Below, piece by piece: positions 14,101-29,100 of a DNA stretch of 64,000 bases. The position numbers and the translations under genes were made by a program. Where the stretch lies: the NCBI GenBank assembly GCA_008921705.1, contig VFFE01007017.1, positions 644,010-708,009 on the forward strand. Direction: 5' to 3'. This DNA is from Burhinus oedicnemus (lineage: Eukaryota > Chordata > Aves > Charadriiformes > Burhinidae). Below the pieces are notes generated by a model. The model made no database searches, had not been told where the DNA came from, and saw only the letters and a program-made list of their open reading frames with translations. Every line of letters begins with the position of its first letter. The first letter of the stretch is position 1.

Positions 14101-17100
14101 TAAGTCTGGGCAAAAGTAGCAATGATCAGAGTATTAATGCTAGATGTTTAATGACTTATTTCAGATCCTAGTAAAATTGTGCAGTTTTGTGTCCCCGGCG
14201 GAAGAACTGGCTCAAAAGGATGATCTCCAGCTTCTATTCAGTGCAATAACCTCATGGTGCCCTCCCTATAATCTGCCTTGGAGGAAGAGTGCAGGGGAAG
14301 TACTAATGACCATATCGCGTCATGGCCTTAGTGTCAATGTAGTGAAATACATTCATGGTATGTGTCTTTATCCAATATTATTATTTACTGGACTTTTTCT
14401 GTTCTTCTTTCATAGTTTTCTTAGTTAGGAAATAGACATGAAAATAATAGATCAAGGAAAGCTTCCAGGTTTTTTGTTTGGACATGTAAGTATTTACATA
14501 CAGGTAAAATTTCAGAGCACTTGTTTAGTAAGAGAGGTGTTTGTAGCTGAGTCTGCCTCATCCATATTTCAACTTAACATTGGAGGATAGAGTTTCCCCT
14601 CATGTTTTGGTGTAGACTTTATGATGACCAAAGGCTTTCGGTAACATCAGTAAGTGCCTGTATTGAAAAATATTTGCTGGGAAGCTGCATAAGTTTGTAA
14701 TTCTGGCTGTGAGCATTAATTCTTAACAGGAGTTAGTTGTTTTCAGTCCTGCTCTTGAATTAGCAGCAGCAGCCCCTTTTTAGAGGCACGAGGCAAGCTA
14801 GCAGTGCCCTGTTTACAGCTGCTTGTCTGGGTACTGCTCTAACTGGCAATAAAAGTGTAGAGATGTCTGAGGAAGCCACAGGAAGAGGAACCAGCTCCAT
14901 GGGTTCTGCTGACACAGTTTGAGCTATTAGAAGCCCATGAAAGCTGTCTGCCCTGTAGTAAATACTGGTACGTTACACAAACTGGGGAGAGCTAATTTGG
15001 GTATGCTGGGAGAAGATTCTTTCTCCCAGACGTCTTGCTTTTGTGGAAAGAGGCTGGGTGAGACTGTTATAACCACCAGTGATTTGCTCTCCATTATCCA
15101 GGATGTCGGAGGTGCCATACTCAGATAACAGCAAAACCTGTGTAATGCAAGCACTAGGAAATGCTTGAGGGAGCATGGTGTATAGGCACAGAAACACTTG
15201 AGTGCAAACCTCCAAGTGCTGATTGATGGAGCAGCCAAATGGCTTCCTCCCCTGTGATCCAGCCCAGCTTCCCTGCAGGGTCCCCTGGCCCAGGGAGGCT
15301 CTCCTTCACTTGGCTGAGACCCACGCCTATGCCTGAAGGAGGCAGTCTCCAGAACTGGTGCTCCTAGGAAGCTTACATGTAGCCTCTCCTAGAGCCTGTG
15401 TCACAACCAAGTGTGGAGATTTTGGGACACAGCTGGGAAGAGCCTGGCTGCTGGATGTGTGCACAACTCATATATTTTCCCTGTTGGCTGACTGACTAGG
15501 TTACTGACCATTCAGCCAGCCTGCATGTCTTCTGTCGGGCCCTTGTCTTCTCCACCTTGCTATACAGCTTACAGATTGCAGGTTTTGAGCATTCTTGAAG
15601 GCCAAAATAAAATCATCTCATGGGCTTAATCCAGCCTGCCAGCCATGAAATGACTGAAGGAGCCAGAATCATTCCAGTTTATCTCCTGTCCTTTTTTGAG
15701 ACAAATAGCATCCTGAGTGTTTCAGGCATGGAAACCGTAGCATACAGGGGTATTTCTGTAGCTGGTTACAGATTTTGGTAGCTAATATAAGAAGTACTTT
15801 ATTCATCATGTATCTTTATGAGGGACTGGTTACGGTGTGCTTGGCAAGGGCAGCTGCCAGGCTGGTTCATAACAAAGAATTTGTGAGAGCAAAGCGAGAT
15901 GCTAACTGGTGTTAGCATCGGTTAGGAGAAACTATTAGCTGCCTGGGAGCAGCTTTGCATACAAAGGATTTGTGTTGCATTAATTTAAAACTGCATGGGT
16001 GTTTAAGTATGTAGGATTTGAGGTGGGAAATACGGTAGAATCTGTTTCTGATATTGTATTTAGGACTTTTAGACTGTAGGACCACATAGAAACATTCGTA
16101 GTTTTTAAATTAGAACAACTGTTGAAGTGAACTAACATCTTTATCATACATTTTAGCAGTGTACACCTACTGGGAAAAATGAAACCCACAGTTTCCTCAT
16201 GCCCTGGAAAGCAAGTAGTTACAAGGCTCCACAAAACCATTTTGATGGTTTATGAAATACATCACCCTACTCCCACGTACTTCACAGAAAATTGCAGTCT
16301 GTGGGGTTTTTTTTGTGCTAGCAGCGTGTTTCCAATTCCAGTCAGAAAGATGTGAATGTACAGTATCACCTGGAAGCACGGAATAGTCATCAGTTCAGTA
16401 TTTTGCCTGCATCTGTATCAGCCTTTTGGTGGGATTTTGATGAGTGTAGAAGGTGTGTGTGTATATGTGAAAACGTTATGAAGCACAACAAAGAAAATAA
16501 CCGAGTTTTGACTGTGTCATTTGGCATATTGCAGCTACTACCATTATTGCATCTCTGTGGGCTTCATCCACAGAGGAGTGAGGCTGGCATATCAAAAGAT
16601 ATTCAAGGTTCTTTAAAAAGTGAAATAAAATCTTAAAAAGAAAACCAGTTGGCATTCCCTCTCACTTGTTGATGAAAAAATGAACCTGACTTAAGAGATA
16701 ACATCTGTCAAGAGGCTCATCTCATATTCAGGAAAAAAGTTAAGATGTTTTATCATATGCAAAGCAGCATCCTTTCACTATCTCATGCTTTGATTTAATC
16801 TCTGATAAATTTTGTTATCAGTCTAGCTAGATAGAAAGATTTGCACTTGTCTTACACATGCTGCGAAGTTAAAATAGCAGATAATTGAAGGGAGCATCTT
16901 TAAAACAGGAGTGCAACCTGAAATCTGACTAGATTTTTGCAACTGACCAGTGAACTGATGGAGTGAGAGAGGTATGCAGAATGAGACAAGCTGTCTCTCT
17001 TTGATCAGGGTTTATTGGGCAAGGAAATAGGCCAGCCAAAGAAATGCTAACCAGAGTAACATAAGGAGACTTTGTATAAATTTGTGTTTTAAAAGAAAAA

Positions 17101-20100
17101 AGATGGTTTAGAATTATTTACAGTTGCCATATTTGTCTTATTGTTCTACTGAGTTATCTGGTCAAACTTTTAATGTAAAAAACAGTATTTGTCTATATGG
17201 TCTCCTCCTTACAAGAGTAAAGATTATAAAAGGGTGGAAGGGATTGGCAACAAGAGGTTAGGGTTCAGATCCACAGCCACTTGAGGATCCTCCTACTTGT
17301 CTTCAAGTGCTCTGTGATATTAAATGTTATGTGATAAGAGATAGGTAAATAACAGTTACTTTATTGCTGTGATTCTTGTACTAGTTATGCTTCTTGCTGT
17401 GATTAATGTCAGTAAAATCATAAATTTCTTAATTGCAATTCTTTTCAGAAAAGGAATGTTTGTCCACGTGTGTTCAGAACATGCAGCAGTCTGATGACCT
17501 TTCACCCCTAGAAATAGTTGAGATGTTTGCTGGACTTTCTTGTTTTCTCAAAGACTCCAGTGATGTATCCCAAACGTTGTTGGATGATTTTAGGATATGG
17601 CAAGGATACAACTTCCTCTGTGACCTCCTCCTCAGGTATGCAAAAGTGCTTGAAGGAATGCAGACAGATCACTGTGAGCTTTTTCTGAAAAGATTTCTTA
17701 ATAAAGAATAGGTGAATGGGTTTGAACAAATAAGTGATTATAGGTTATTATGAAATGAAGATATTAGGACCAAAACATGAAACTATATGCTTCTGTCCAT
17801 TTATGAAACTACATTCTTAACTTTTTATTTTAACTTTTTATTCATTGGTGTTGGTTTATTACTAGATCTTTCTTAGCACATACAGAAACCAGATACTTAA
17901 AAACAACTGGTACTAAAAATTTAGAAAGAACTCAGAAAATAAAATTTTGATGGCAACTAGTGATTTTTGGCTTTGGTTGGGTTTTTTTTGTGTTTTGTTT
18001 TAACATACTATCGTAATGCAAAATCACTTAAGTAAATGTGGTGCATGCTACTTAGTATTGAAGAGACATTTTTGTACATAAGCTCTAATACCAGAGTTAC
18101 TAGGGAATCAGTGTATATATATTTCTTTTAATTTGTATTTTTTATTAAAGTTACTGCTAACCTGCTAATGCATCACAAAATATGGTAATGAAAATGCTTG
18201 CCCAAAGAAAACTTGGATGTTGGATCCATCTATGATTTTATTTCTTTCTCAGCACATTAGTGTCTGCTGCATTATTTGTGTAAAATGTATGGTCAGTCTG
18301 TGTTGCTTTGTTTGGATATGAAATTCTGAAGAAGCATCCTTAGCTGTTGAAATACATATGTTTTATAAATCTAAGACAGAAACTAGGAAATTATGTCTGT
18401 GAGTGTACACCTTAAGAAGTATGTTCAGGTCAAAGATGCGTAGAAAAAATGCTGTAATGGCCATTAATGAGAAGTGTTAATGTTGTTATCTCCCTCTTTC
18501 AAGCCGTTCATTTTGGGTGCTGAGATACCAGGTTTTGGCACCCAAATACTTGAATTGAATTTTCTACTACATAGTATGCTTTTGGGTTGGTTGTTTGTTT
18601 TTAAACTGGTACCAGACATGGACATGGCATTTGACATTCTTATTCACAGTTAAAATTATTCATAAATTATCTTTGGTGCCACAAAAGCTAAAACACCTTT
18701 TAAGGAGTTGTTATTGTTCTTGTAGTATAAATGGTGGTTTTGAGTATGTTATATTTACTAATGAGTTCATTCAAAGCAATGTAATTCAAACTCAGCTGTT
18801 TTCCAGAAACTATCAGCCAGAGTTTAGGAGGAATCCGAGGGGAGCACGCTGTCATTAGCAATTTCATGTTCAGGTACAAAAGTGATCTTCTGTAGATCAA
18901 GCGTTTTAAACAAGCTCTCTCCTGAGCTTGCTCATCCTTTAAATCAAAGAATGGGAGATCTCTGACAGAGGTATAGGAAGACTAGAGGTTTGCATGTCTG
19001 ATAGAAGAAGGAGAGCACCTGGGTTCTTCTGCTGACATCAGTAAAGGTTAAAAGTGTAGGAATGCGTTATCCTTACCACTTCCCCGGGGTGGCTCTACAG
19101 AAATTGCTAAGACTCTTGCAGAAATGCCTGGTATAAGGTGAACAGTGCACACCATGTGGTGTATTTGTTAGCAATTTGTGTATTGTAGAGGAGATGGAAG
19201 ATGGTTCAAAACGTGACTGCTGTTTTGACAGCCATCTCTCTTGCTGTTTCCTGTAAGTTTTAGTTTATTTGATCTTCAAATCAAAACATAATTTGTTTCA
19301 AAAAATGGTGGTCTTGGGCAAGCCTATGTATCGGTCAGTGATAAACAACACTAATGTGTTCTCCCTGGACATGTTTTGGCTCAAACCTACTGACAGAGAT
19401 TTGTTCAGCTCTGTGGCACTATTGTGAAGCTGACTGTCATGTGGGGGTATGAAATATGGATGCTGGGTGTCAAGCTGCGAAGAAGAAAGACTTTGGAGCT
19501 GGTAATGCCGAAGGACATGTGAAGAAGGTGACTTAAGAAATTGCAGGAGGTCTGTGAGGACCAAAGGAGCGAGTATGTAATTTCACCTCAATGATGTTAA
19601 AGGACAGGGCATGTGGAGGATTAGTAGAATGGCAATAGGTGAGCTAAGTGCTTCTGTAATGGCTGTTTGAAGGAGGTTCAACCACATGTCTGACTGAGAA
19701 GGACATGGAGGACGCAGAATGAGCTGCTTCTAAGGGCTCCCTTGGTCACTTGTCAGCAAGAAGAAAAACAGAGCTCTCATTTTATGACCATATAAGAGGT
19801 TGTGGTGCCCAGCTTTCTGCTGAGATCTATAGAGACTATAGAGTTAGTAAGTAATTAAATGTGGTTTAATTTTTGGTGAAGCAGAAGGAAAATTAGGATT
19901 GTTCTATGGTTCGGAGTCAGTTTTTAGGGTTTGGTCTGATGGTGTGTTGCTGGTGGGAAACAATGGTTGGAATGGGATGTTAGCATTTCCATCCTCTTGT
20001 GTTCAAAGGTAAGGGTCTGCAGGTCTAATGAACATGCTTCATTGTGTGCTTCTAAGTGTTAGGCTTCTACCAAGATACTGCTTCATTAGCATAGAGTATT

Positions 20101-23100
20101 AACTTTTAGTGGCAGATAGAATCTAGCAAGTTAATTATGGATTTATTTAATGACAGACTGTCTAAGTATTTTCCTATCCAATAGCTTCATGTTTGTAAGA
20201 GGATTTTAAAAGTAATTTTCATGTCTGTGCTGCTTTTTAGCAGACTATTGAGTTCAAGGAAAGATTTATGAGGTGAATTTCTATGGCAAATAATGTATGC
20301 TCTCATAAGTCCAATAACGTTTAACTGAATGGTATGAAATATGAACAGAGAACACGTAAAATACTGCAGGAGCTGGGCAGTTAAAGTGTGGTCTCTAAAT
20401 GAATAGAGTAAAATGGAAGCGGTATCTTACTGAAGTGATTTGAGTTGAAATAAACTAGTGCTGCTAACTTGATCTATTTTCTTTAGATTAGAACAGGCAA
20501 AAGAGGCTGAATCTAAGGATGCTTTGAAGGACTTAGTTAATTTGATAACTTCCTTAACAACATATGGTGTCAATGAATTAAAGCCAGCTGGTGTTACCAC
20601 TGGAGTACCTTTCCTACTACCTGGATTTGCAGTCCCACAGCCTGCAGGCAAAGGTGAGTCTGCTTTCTTTCTCCCTCTGTTTTTTGTTTTTTAAATGTAA
20701 ACAACAAAATACAGAGAAACTGTATACTACACAAACGATTTGCAATTGCGTCTCGGTTCTTTTACTAAGATTGCACATCAAATACTTAGTTCTGTTGGTC
20801 TCAAAGGTTCTATTTTGGCGTTGGTACCCAAAGAAGAAAGTGTAGGGGTTTTGTCCTTGAAGACTGAAGGCTGAGTCAAACATCTCTCACTGCAAAGCTG
20901 ACAGTGGACATTTTAAGAGGTTATCATAATGAAGAGATGCACTGTTTTGATTTATGGTGTTTTAAGCTGCTCTTACTAAACTGATGTGAAAGGCTGATAT
21001 GCTGGTTTGATTCCGTACCCTCCCCCACCCCTCCCCAGACAGATTGGCTTTTAGTTAGCTTTTGTCAGCTTAGGTAAGTGTAACTTGTGAGCTGAAATCT
21101 GTTGTTTCATCATTAGTGTTCACAGAGTGGTGAAATCTGTGGTGCGCTTGCAACCACAGTCAATTATGATCTGGAGATAAGGTTGAGGAAGTCTGAGGGG
21201 AGAAAGGGTTTTATAAAAATAAATTTATTTTTCACATCCTGTGTATAAACTTAAAATTCAGGCAGGTCTTATATGCAACTAAGGAGTTTGGAATTTAATA
21301 GTGACGATGGGCCTAGTTTGTTTCTTTGTTTTTTGGTTTGTTTTTTTTTTTTTTTTTTTATGGAATTTAGTAGTACCAGGGATACAAGAAAACTTTTTGT
21401 GATAGGGTTACATTTATAGATTTATAGGATAATGGATTTACTTTCACTGTTTCTTTTGTATATCTAGGTTCCTTGGACAATGACTTCCTTTCTCTGGTAT
21501 TGAGAGAGTTCATTGTTCATGGGAATTGTTTTCCCTTTGCACTAAATAGAGAAAGAAGGTGATAGTCACACTCAGAGTTTAATTTCTCCATGTTTTAATA
21601 ATAACATACTAATTTTTGCTTAAGCTAATCTGCTTTTCTGGTACAATAACATGAAAGAACCATGGCCTATTGCAATCTCCAAAGGAATTCTTTTACTTAA
21701 TTTTCTGGTATTTGTCACGACACCTTTTCCTTTTACCTGCTTTTCATTATTTTGGCAAGTTGTCTTTTTATGAAGACCATATTAGCTCATTTTCTTAATT
21801 GCTTCTATTTAAATCCTCTTAGTTCTTGAACTCTGAAGATCTGGTTACGATTTGGTTTCTTCAGGGGTCCTCGTAATAATCAAAGATAATGTATTAATCT
21901 GCTTGATTGCCTAGAACAACTGTTGATACTAAATTAGAATATAAATAGTTCTATCTGTCACTACCTATGTTCCTGTCACATTTAATAAGCTCTAAATCCC
22001 CTTTTCAACATTTTTCATTGTAATGAAAGCATGTAAAAAGCATCCTTTTAGAAACAAGTGAATTTGACTTAAAATGTAACGTTCATATTCTTCCAGTATC
22101 TGAAATTTTTCCATGTTAGTTTTCAAGGAAGTTTCCTGTTACCTTCTGGAGAAATACTGGCAGGGAAAGTAGTGAGGGTAGACACGAAGATAATTGAATT
22201 TACTTTTGAATTGGACAACTTAGTTTATTAGCAATGAGGAGAGTAGCATTCCACGGAGCATATGTAATAAATCAGGATTCTTTGTTTATGAAAGGGTTTT
22301 TAAATCAGGTTAACTTGTTGCTTATAGCTTGTTTGGAAATAAGGTTTTATTGTTAGAGCATCCTAAATGCTTTGTTTAGAATGTGTTTCAAGTTCTCCTC
22401 TTGATTGTTTGGGTTTTTAAATTATTTTTACCATTAGTTGTTTTCCGTATCATGGGATTTGTCCACTGTGACTAGTACTGTTCCTACAGAAGTTAAAAAA
22501 AGTTGGCTTTGAGGCATCTTTTTAGTAGATTAAGAATAGTATGTGCCCACAGGAAGTTCTGGGGGCCACAGGGAGCACTCGTAAATGATGTGTTCTTTGG
22601 CTAAATGAATGCGATTTTATTCAGCTTGAAGGTACTTACAAGAAGAAATTTGACTGACCTTTAAAAGATGTGAGGTCTTTGTGTGCTAATATTATAGCTA
22701 CCTTACGCTTTACAACTCCTTCCCTTTATTTTAATTCTCTAATTGTTAACAGTACTGAACCCTGCCAAAGCTTTCTTATTCCCAGGCCTGATTCCCAAAG
22801 CCAACCCCGTGCCACCTTCCGCTACCGGTATGGTTGTTCAGGACAGTTAATCCAGACCTGAGCAACAGCAGCCTCTCTATGGAAGGCAGGCAACTATGGG
22901 CCCTGTGGAGTTTCTCTACATGTAGCTCTCTTCTTCTCGCAGGCGATCACCAGAGTGGAAGCAAGAGGATAGTTTGGAGGCCATGGATGTTGTCTAGCTT
23001 TGAACCTGGCTGACGAGGATTTGTCATTGTTTATTGCTCTGTTGAGTGAGGGGATACAGATGGTTGTTAGTCTAAACTTAGCCGGCCAAATACTTGCAGA

Positions 23101-26100
23101 AGACAAGAGTTGCATTCTGTATTATGGAACACAGAACATGTTACTGTTGCTGTAATGAGTTTTCTTATGGCCTGGGTAGATGATAGGTGGGCTTTGTTTT
23201 GTCTCTAGAGCTGTAACCCATTGCATGTTTTAACAATAGGTCAGCTTAATTACCTATTTTAAAGAAATGATCTTTCATTTAGCTGCTTATGTAAACACTG
23301 ACTTTCAAAGATGAAGATGCCATCTTAATGAACAGTAGATTGTAGGATGTGCAGTGTAAGTGATCAAGCAGAGGCTTTTTTGAAGAGTCAGTTTTAATAA
23401 AATTTTTTATTATATATGACATACTGTTATTTATTCACACTTATTAAAATGCATGGATCATTATTAAAAGGTGTACTCATTGTTTACGATGATTAAGATC
23501 TTTCTCTTTCCTTTTTCCTCCCATCCCACTTTGTTTCCTGGTTTAGGTCATAGTGTGAGGAATATTCAAGCATTTTCGGTCCTCCAGAATGCATTTTTGA
23601 GAGCAAAAACCAGCTATCTAGCACAAATCATCCTTGATGCCATCACGAATATTTATATGGCGGACAATGCCAACTACTTCATTTTGGAATCGCAGCACAC
23701 TTTGTCTCAGTTTGCAGAGAAAATTCCTAAACTTCCAGAAGTGCAGACCAAATACTTTGAGATGCTGGAATTTGTTGTCTTCAGCTTGAATTACATACCC
23801 TGTAAAGAGCTGATCAGTGTGAGCATCCTTTTAAAATCCAGCACATCTTTTCAGTGTAGCATCATTGCCATGAAGACACTCCTTAAGTTCACCCGTCACG
23901 ACTACATCTTTAAGGATGTCTTCAGGGAAGTGGGTCTTCTGGAGGTAATGGTAAATCTTCTTCATAAATATGCAGCCCTTCTGAAAGATCCCACTCAAGC
24001 ACTGAATGATCAAGGTAGTGTGTGCTCTTCTATTTTACATGTCTTTTCCATTTACATGTCCTTTTGGTTGGGAATGGTGGAGGCTAGCACTTAAGTGGAG
24101 GAACGAGTTTGAAAATGTATCTCAAGGGCGGAGTTCTGCAGGGGGCTGCTGTGCCCTCTTAGAAGTTGATTGGAATTGCTTCTCTCCTGATGTCCTGCAA
24201 GAAGCTCGGGGCAAGCTTTAATGAAAGATGCTGTATGAATGCAAAATAGTAGGAGTTCATATTTTCCTTTTTAAAGGTTTTTTGATGTATTGGCTTAATA
24301 TTTGTTACTTAACATGAAAAGAGCAAGTGAAGGAGCAATACATAGTATCTACAGTCTTCCTCGCAGAAGATATTTGTGCATTTCATTGTGTTTAGCCCCA
24401 GCTTTGAAAAAATACTGTAGAGCGCATATCTGAGCTCTTGATAGGAGTATGTATTCAAGTTTGCAGACTATAAGTTGCAACTATAAGTTGGGTTTACATT
24501 TTTATAAGAGCGTTTTCTTAAAAAAAACAAAACAAAACAAAAAAATACCCACAAAACCCCCAAACCACCAAAAATTTAAAAAATTAGTTATCTCCAGAAT
24601 TGAACATCTCAGAGATAAGCTACATAGCTGCTTAGCCTGCAAAGCAGGCGCTGCCAAGTGCCATATGTGCGTACATACAAACACACACAGAATTTTTATT
24701 TACATTCTTTCTTCAAATTGCAATCGAGTTAGTGTGCATCAGTGATACTTATTTTTTGATCATAATTGTTGGATTCATTAGTGAGCGGTAGCAGTTGATT
24801 AAAGTTAGAAAGCTTTGTTGCCAGCAATTCCATTGAAAAACACATCAGTCCTCGCCTTCGTGTGAATAAATGGACCAAGTTGTCGTCTGATTAGGGTACT
24901 ACGTGGGTGCGCATGCCCTTGTGTTGTGGCTTGCTTCTTACTAGAGTAATTTTTAAAAAAATGTTTTTTTCTGGAGTGTTACTGTGTGTTTAAGATGCTA
25001 CTTGCAGGGTTGGTTCATCTGTTACACCTGTTGAGTCATCAGCACATTTACTGTAATTATGTGAATGTAGTTTTGTGCTTGAATAGTGAATAAGAACAGA
25101 TCCTGTTAAGTCTTCAACTGTGGTATGGTTTTGTGGCTTCAAGAAACAGCAGTTAGGGATATGAAAGTACACATGCAGCTACAGTGTCAGCCACTGAGCT
25201 CACAGTGCTCAAAAGCTTCTGTTTAAATTCTTGTCTTTATAAATTAACTTTTCAAATGATTCATAGTTAAGACTTCCCAGGAATGCATGTGTAGACTAAA
25301 CCTTAATTTGCTTTGGGATGCGGTTAGGCTGCATGTTTTCTGGGGAAACAAAGCAAATAAAAGTGTTGGTGGGAAGTATCAAAAAGCATCTTAGAAAAGA
25401 GTGATTTTCACTCTGACTTTGGCTTCTGAAATTATTTTTTTTTTAGGGGATTCAAGAACCAGTTCATTTGAGGACCAAAAGCAGCTGGCTTTATTGGTTA
25501 TGGAGACCTTGACAGTACTACTACAAGGATCAAATACAAATGCAGGCAAGTAGAGAGACCGCTGTCAAAATATTTATAAAAAAATAACTCAGAAAACCAT
25601 GCCTGAGAGCAAAGTAATCTTGACTTTCTATCTTCAGAAAAGTGATCAAACACACAAAAATATACTTTTTCTCTTGCAGTGTTTTTCGGAAAGAGAGAAT
25701 AAGCAGCATAAACTAGAGTGCATAAAATAAAGGAGTACAAGATAGTGTTTCTTTTTAACTTTAGTTTCTTTGCTATTGTTTACCTGAAGGTAACTACCAC
25801 ACCCCATCACTCTTTTACAAAACTATGATAATTTGTAGTAGGGCTTGTAACACAGGTTGTGTATCAAAAAATTTAAGCATATAATTAGACATGTAGTTTG
25901 CTGTTGACAGTGTCACCTCTACTTAAATGTGATTAATAATGCTTGCATCTTTAGTGAAAAATGGCTTTTAATTTTTAAAGGTGTATTCCCAGTCAGTATG
26001 TATAAATAGGGCTCTGTTATGAGTGTCCTTTTCTAAATGAGCCACGTTTATATTATGCTTCCTTAGCCAAGACTTAATGACATTGAAATAGACAGTATGT

Positions 26101-29100
26101 GTATCTCACATTAATAAAAGCTGTCTCTGAGAGCTTGAAATAACAGATTGAGAAAGGATGATAACTGTTTTTAAACCCTTTTTGTCTGTTCTGTTAGACG
26201 AACAAGAAAATGAGCAGGCAGGAGGGAAAAGACGCCATCCTAAGGAACCAGGAAGTTTCTGATATTAGAGGCCATGAAACATCCTTATTTCAGCAATTGT
26301 TTTTTTTTTTCCTTTTTCTCAATTCTGACTGGTGTTTTCTCACTTCTGGTTTTATTTTTGTTTTCATTTAAGTAGGAGAACCTACAGTCTGTGACAAATG
26401 CTTAAGAATGAAATCCTGAAAATTGTCTGGCTTGTTTGACAGCTCACTCTTTAAACATTAGGTCCTGGGCTAGTGACGTAAAGCTTGTAACTTGTTTCTT
26501 TTCTGCTTTTGCCTGGGCAAATTTTTTTATTTAAATTTGCACCCAGTGTTGGAATAACCTCCAGTATTGTCTATGCTATTTCACCGTTGTGCTTGTTTTC
26601 AAGTTCTGTTGCGCTTCAGCTTGTGGTTTCAAACCACCTTGAAAGATGGCTTTTGAATTCTGCCCACCGAGCATTTACAACATCCAGCAGCTTGGCTTTA
26701 TCCACATACTTGATAATTAAGTTCTTCATTCCATCAGAAAAGACATTATTCATGGCACTCGAGATTAAACCCCAGTTGTATGCCCTTAGTCAAAACAGAA
26801 GATCATTGCAGCGAAGCAGAGGTTACTCCAACCTGATTTTTCACTGAGTTACACATTCGGTCTGTCATGCTTGCGTTTAGACCATTTTGTTGGGTTGCTT
26901 TTGCAAAGGCTGTAGATGACACTGCTAGAAGCTTTGCTGAAGTTGAGATGTGTCTCCTTTGCCACTTTGCTTTCGTCCACGAAGCTACTTTTCTTGTCAA
27001 TGGAAAAAAACATGATCTTTGATTTACTAGATGATGGTTCAATGATGAACTGAGAAGCAAGTGAATTAGGGTGAAATAAGGAGGTTTTAGAGAGGAATTG
27101 ATATAGATTACAGATTAATTGCATGTACATTTATCACTCAACTTTGGTTTTGCCATGTTAGAAAAGACAGAATTAGAAACGAGTCAGAAAGGAGTGGCAC
27201 AAAGGTACATGTGGGGCCTTCCATATAAGGAGAAACTGGGGAAAAAAACCCCAAACCCAAAACCAAACCAAAAATTCAGGATTGTTTGATTTCTAAGGGT
27301 GAATGAGAGGAGGTGGTGTAAGTATGTGAGTATAACGTCTCTGAAGGACTGGAACTGCCTCGTATTTTAGAAGAAACGGGTCTTGGTTCACAGGACTAGA
27401 CTATATGTACCTCTGTGGCATCAGGGTCTGTGGTACCCGAGCCTTGCTCCTATGAGGTATGGATTATGATCTGACCGTGGTAGCGTCTACCTGACTCGTG
27501 ACAAATCTTTGGCTGCTGTTAAATGGCATTCCTGACCTCACCTATGTCTTGAAGCAGCCATCAGTACCTCATTGCTACGTCTCGGTGCTGAGTTAATCTC
27601 TGAGCATCCACCAGAGAAACAGCAGAGGGTAGCGTAAAACACATCAGGACTGTGGGATGATGCCACAGATGTTGTTTCTGAGGACTCCTGGAGAGTTCAA
27701 GGCCCTCATTTCATCGGTAGCTCTCCAAGTTGAGGAGTATGATAGAACTGTACAGGAGGAGCTAAGAAACCATTTCTCAAAGAAGTTGTGGTTGCTGTCT
27801 GTGCAGCATGACTGTGATGTGAGCCCAGTGGCACTGTATCCAGAGGCCAGCAGAGGTTTTAGGTCATCACAGAGAGGCATAAATAGGTATTATGCAGCCT
27901 TGCAGTGCTTCATACCACACTCAAAGCTTGGTTTCTGATCTTAAACCAGTATCTCCTGATAAGGTTTCCTGAATATTGCATAACTGATAACCAGATTTCA
28001 AACAAGAAATTTGAGTGTCCAGACCCAGACAGGTTCACTGGATAGTTAAGAATGTAGACCAGGAATGGGAGAAGTATAAAATGTTACCTCAGTCTTTCTG
28101 AAAACAAGAGACCTGACCACTGAGGGGATGTGCTTTGCCTGTAAAGGGGTGCAACCAACTTAACTGTCTTGGGGTCTGAGGTGCTTTACCTTGTCCATAT
28201 CTCATCCAAAGAACATCAGAGAAAGCAGAAGGCAGGAAATTGGAAATGGATAGTGGGACTAAGGTTTGTATATGTTCATTAGAGGGAATAAACATTGTCC
28301 TGACTAGCTTGTTAATCCTGAAGTTGTTCATTTAAACTGCTCTTTTAGTTTATGGTCACAAGGAAAATGATCCCTTTTGATGCAGTAGTGCAGCACTGAT
28401 CCATTTTGCTACTCTGTTTTCATCTTCAGTAATTAACACAGGGCAGTACTTTAGGTGCTGACACTGTACTAAACACACGTTATACGTGCTATATATATAT
28501 ATATTTCAGTTTGGTTTTTATGTTTTCAAGATCAATTTCCATTTAATTTTCAGTGAATAGTGCACGTGTTCTTTTGAGTATCCAGTAATTTGACTTAAGC
28601 TTTATCTCTACAGAGGTAGATCTTGCCACAAGAAAACTTCTGCGGAATGTTATGAGTCTTGTGGATAGACCAAATCACTTCTCAACCAGTGCTCCTATTT
28701 TGCTTATCTTGTCTAGAAGCAGCCTAGTTATGTTTTTGGCAATGAACTAAATGTAACATAAACACCATCCTTAATCAAACTAGCATGTAGTCTTCAGTAA
28801 AGATGGAGGGTTTGCTATATTTTTTTCTTTGTTTCACTCTGACTCTTTGATCTCTAGCATGAAAAGAATAACTACTGTTGGATTAACAGAATTACTGAAG
28901 GAGTTCTTAGCACTGACCTGCATCCTTGTACTCAACACCTTTAGTGAAAAATATTCTCTGAAGAATATTTTTCAAGTTCTATTTTTATTTATGGTAGGAG
29001 AGGAAAAATAGTCATTAAACATCTATAATGCTAAATCCCTGCCATTCAATCTGTAGAAATGAAAATAAACACCTTTCATGTTTTGTTGTTGTCATTGTTT

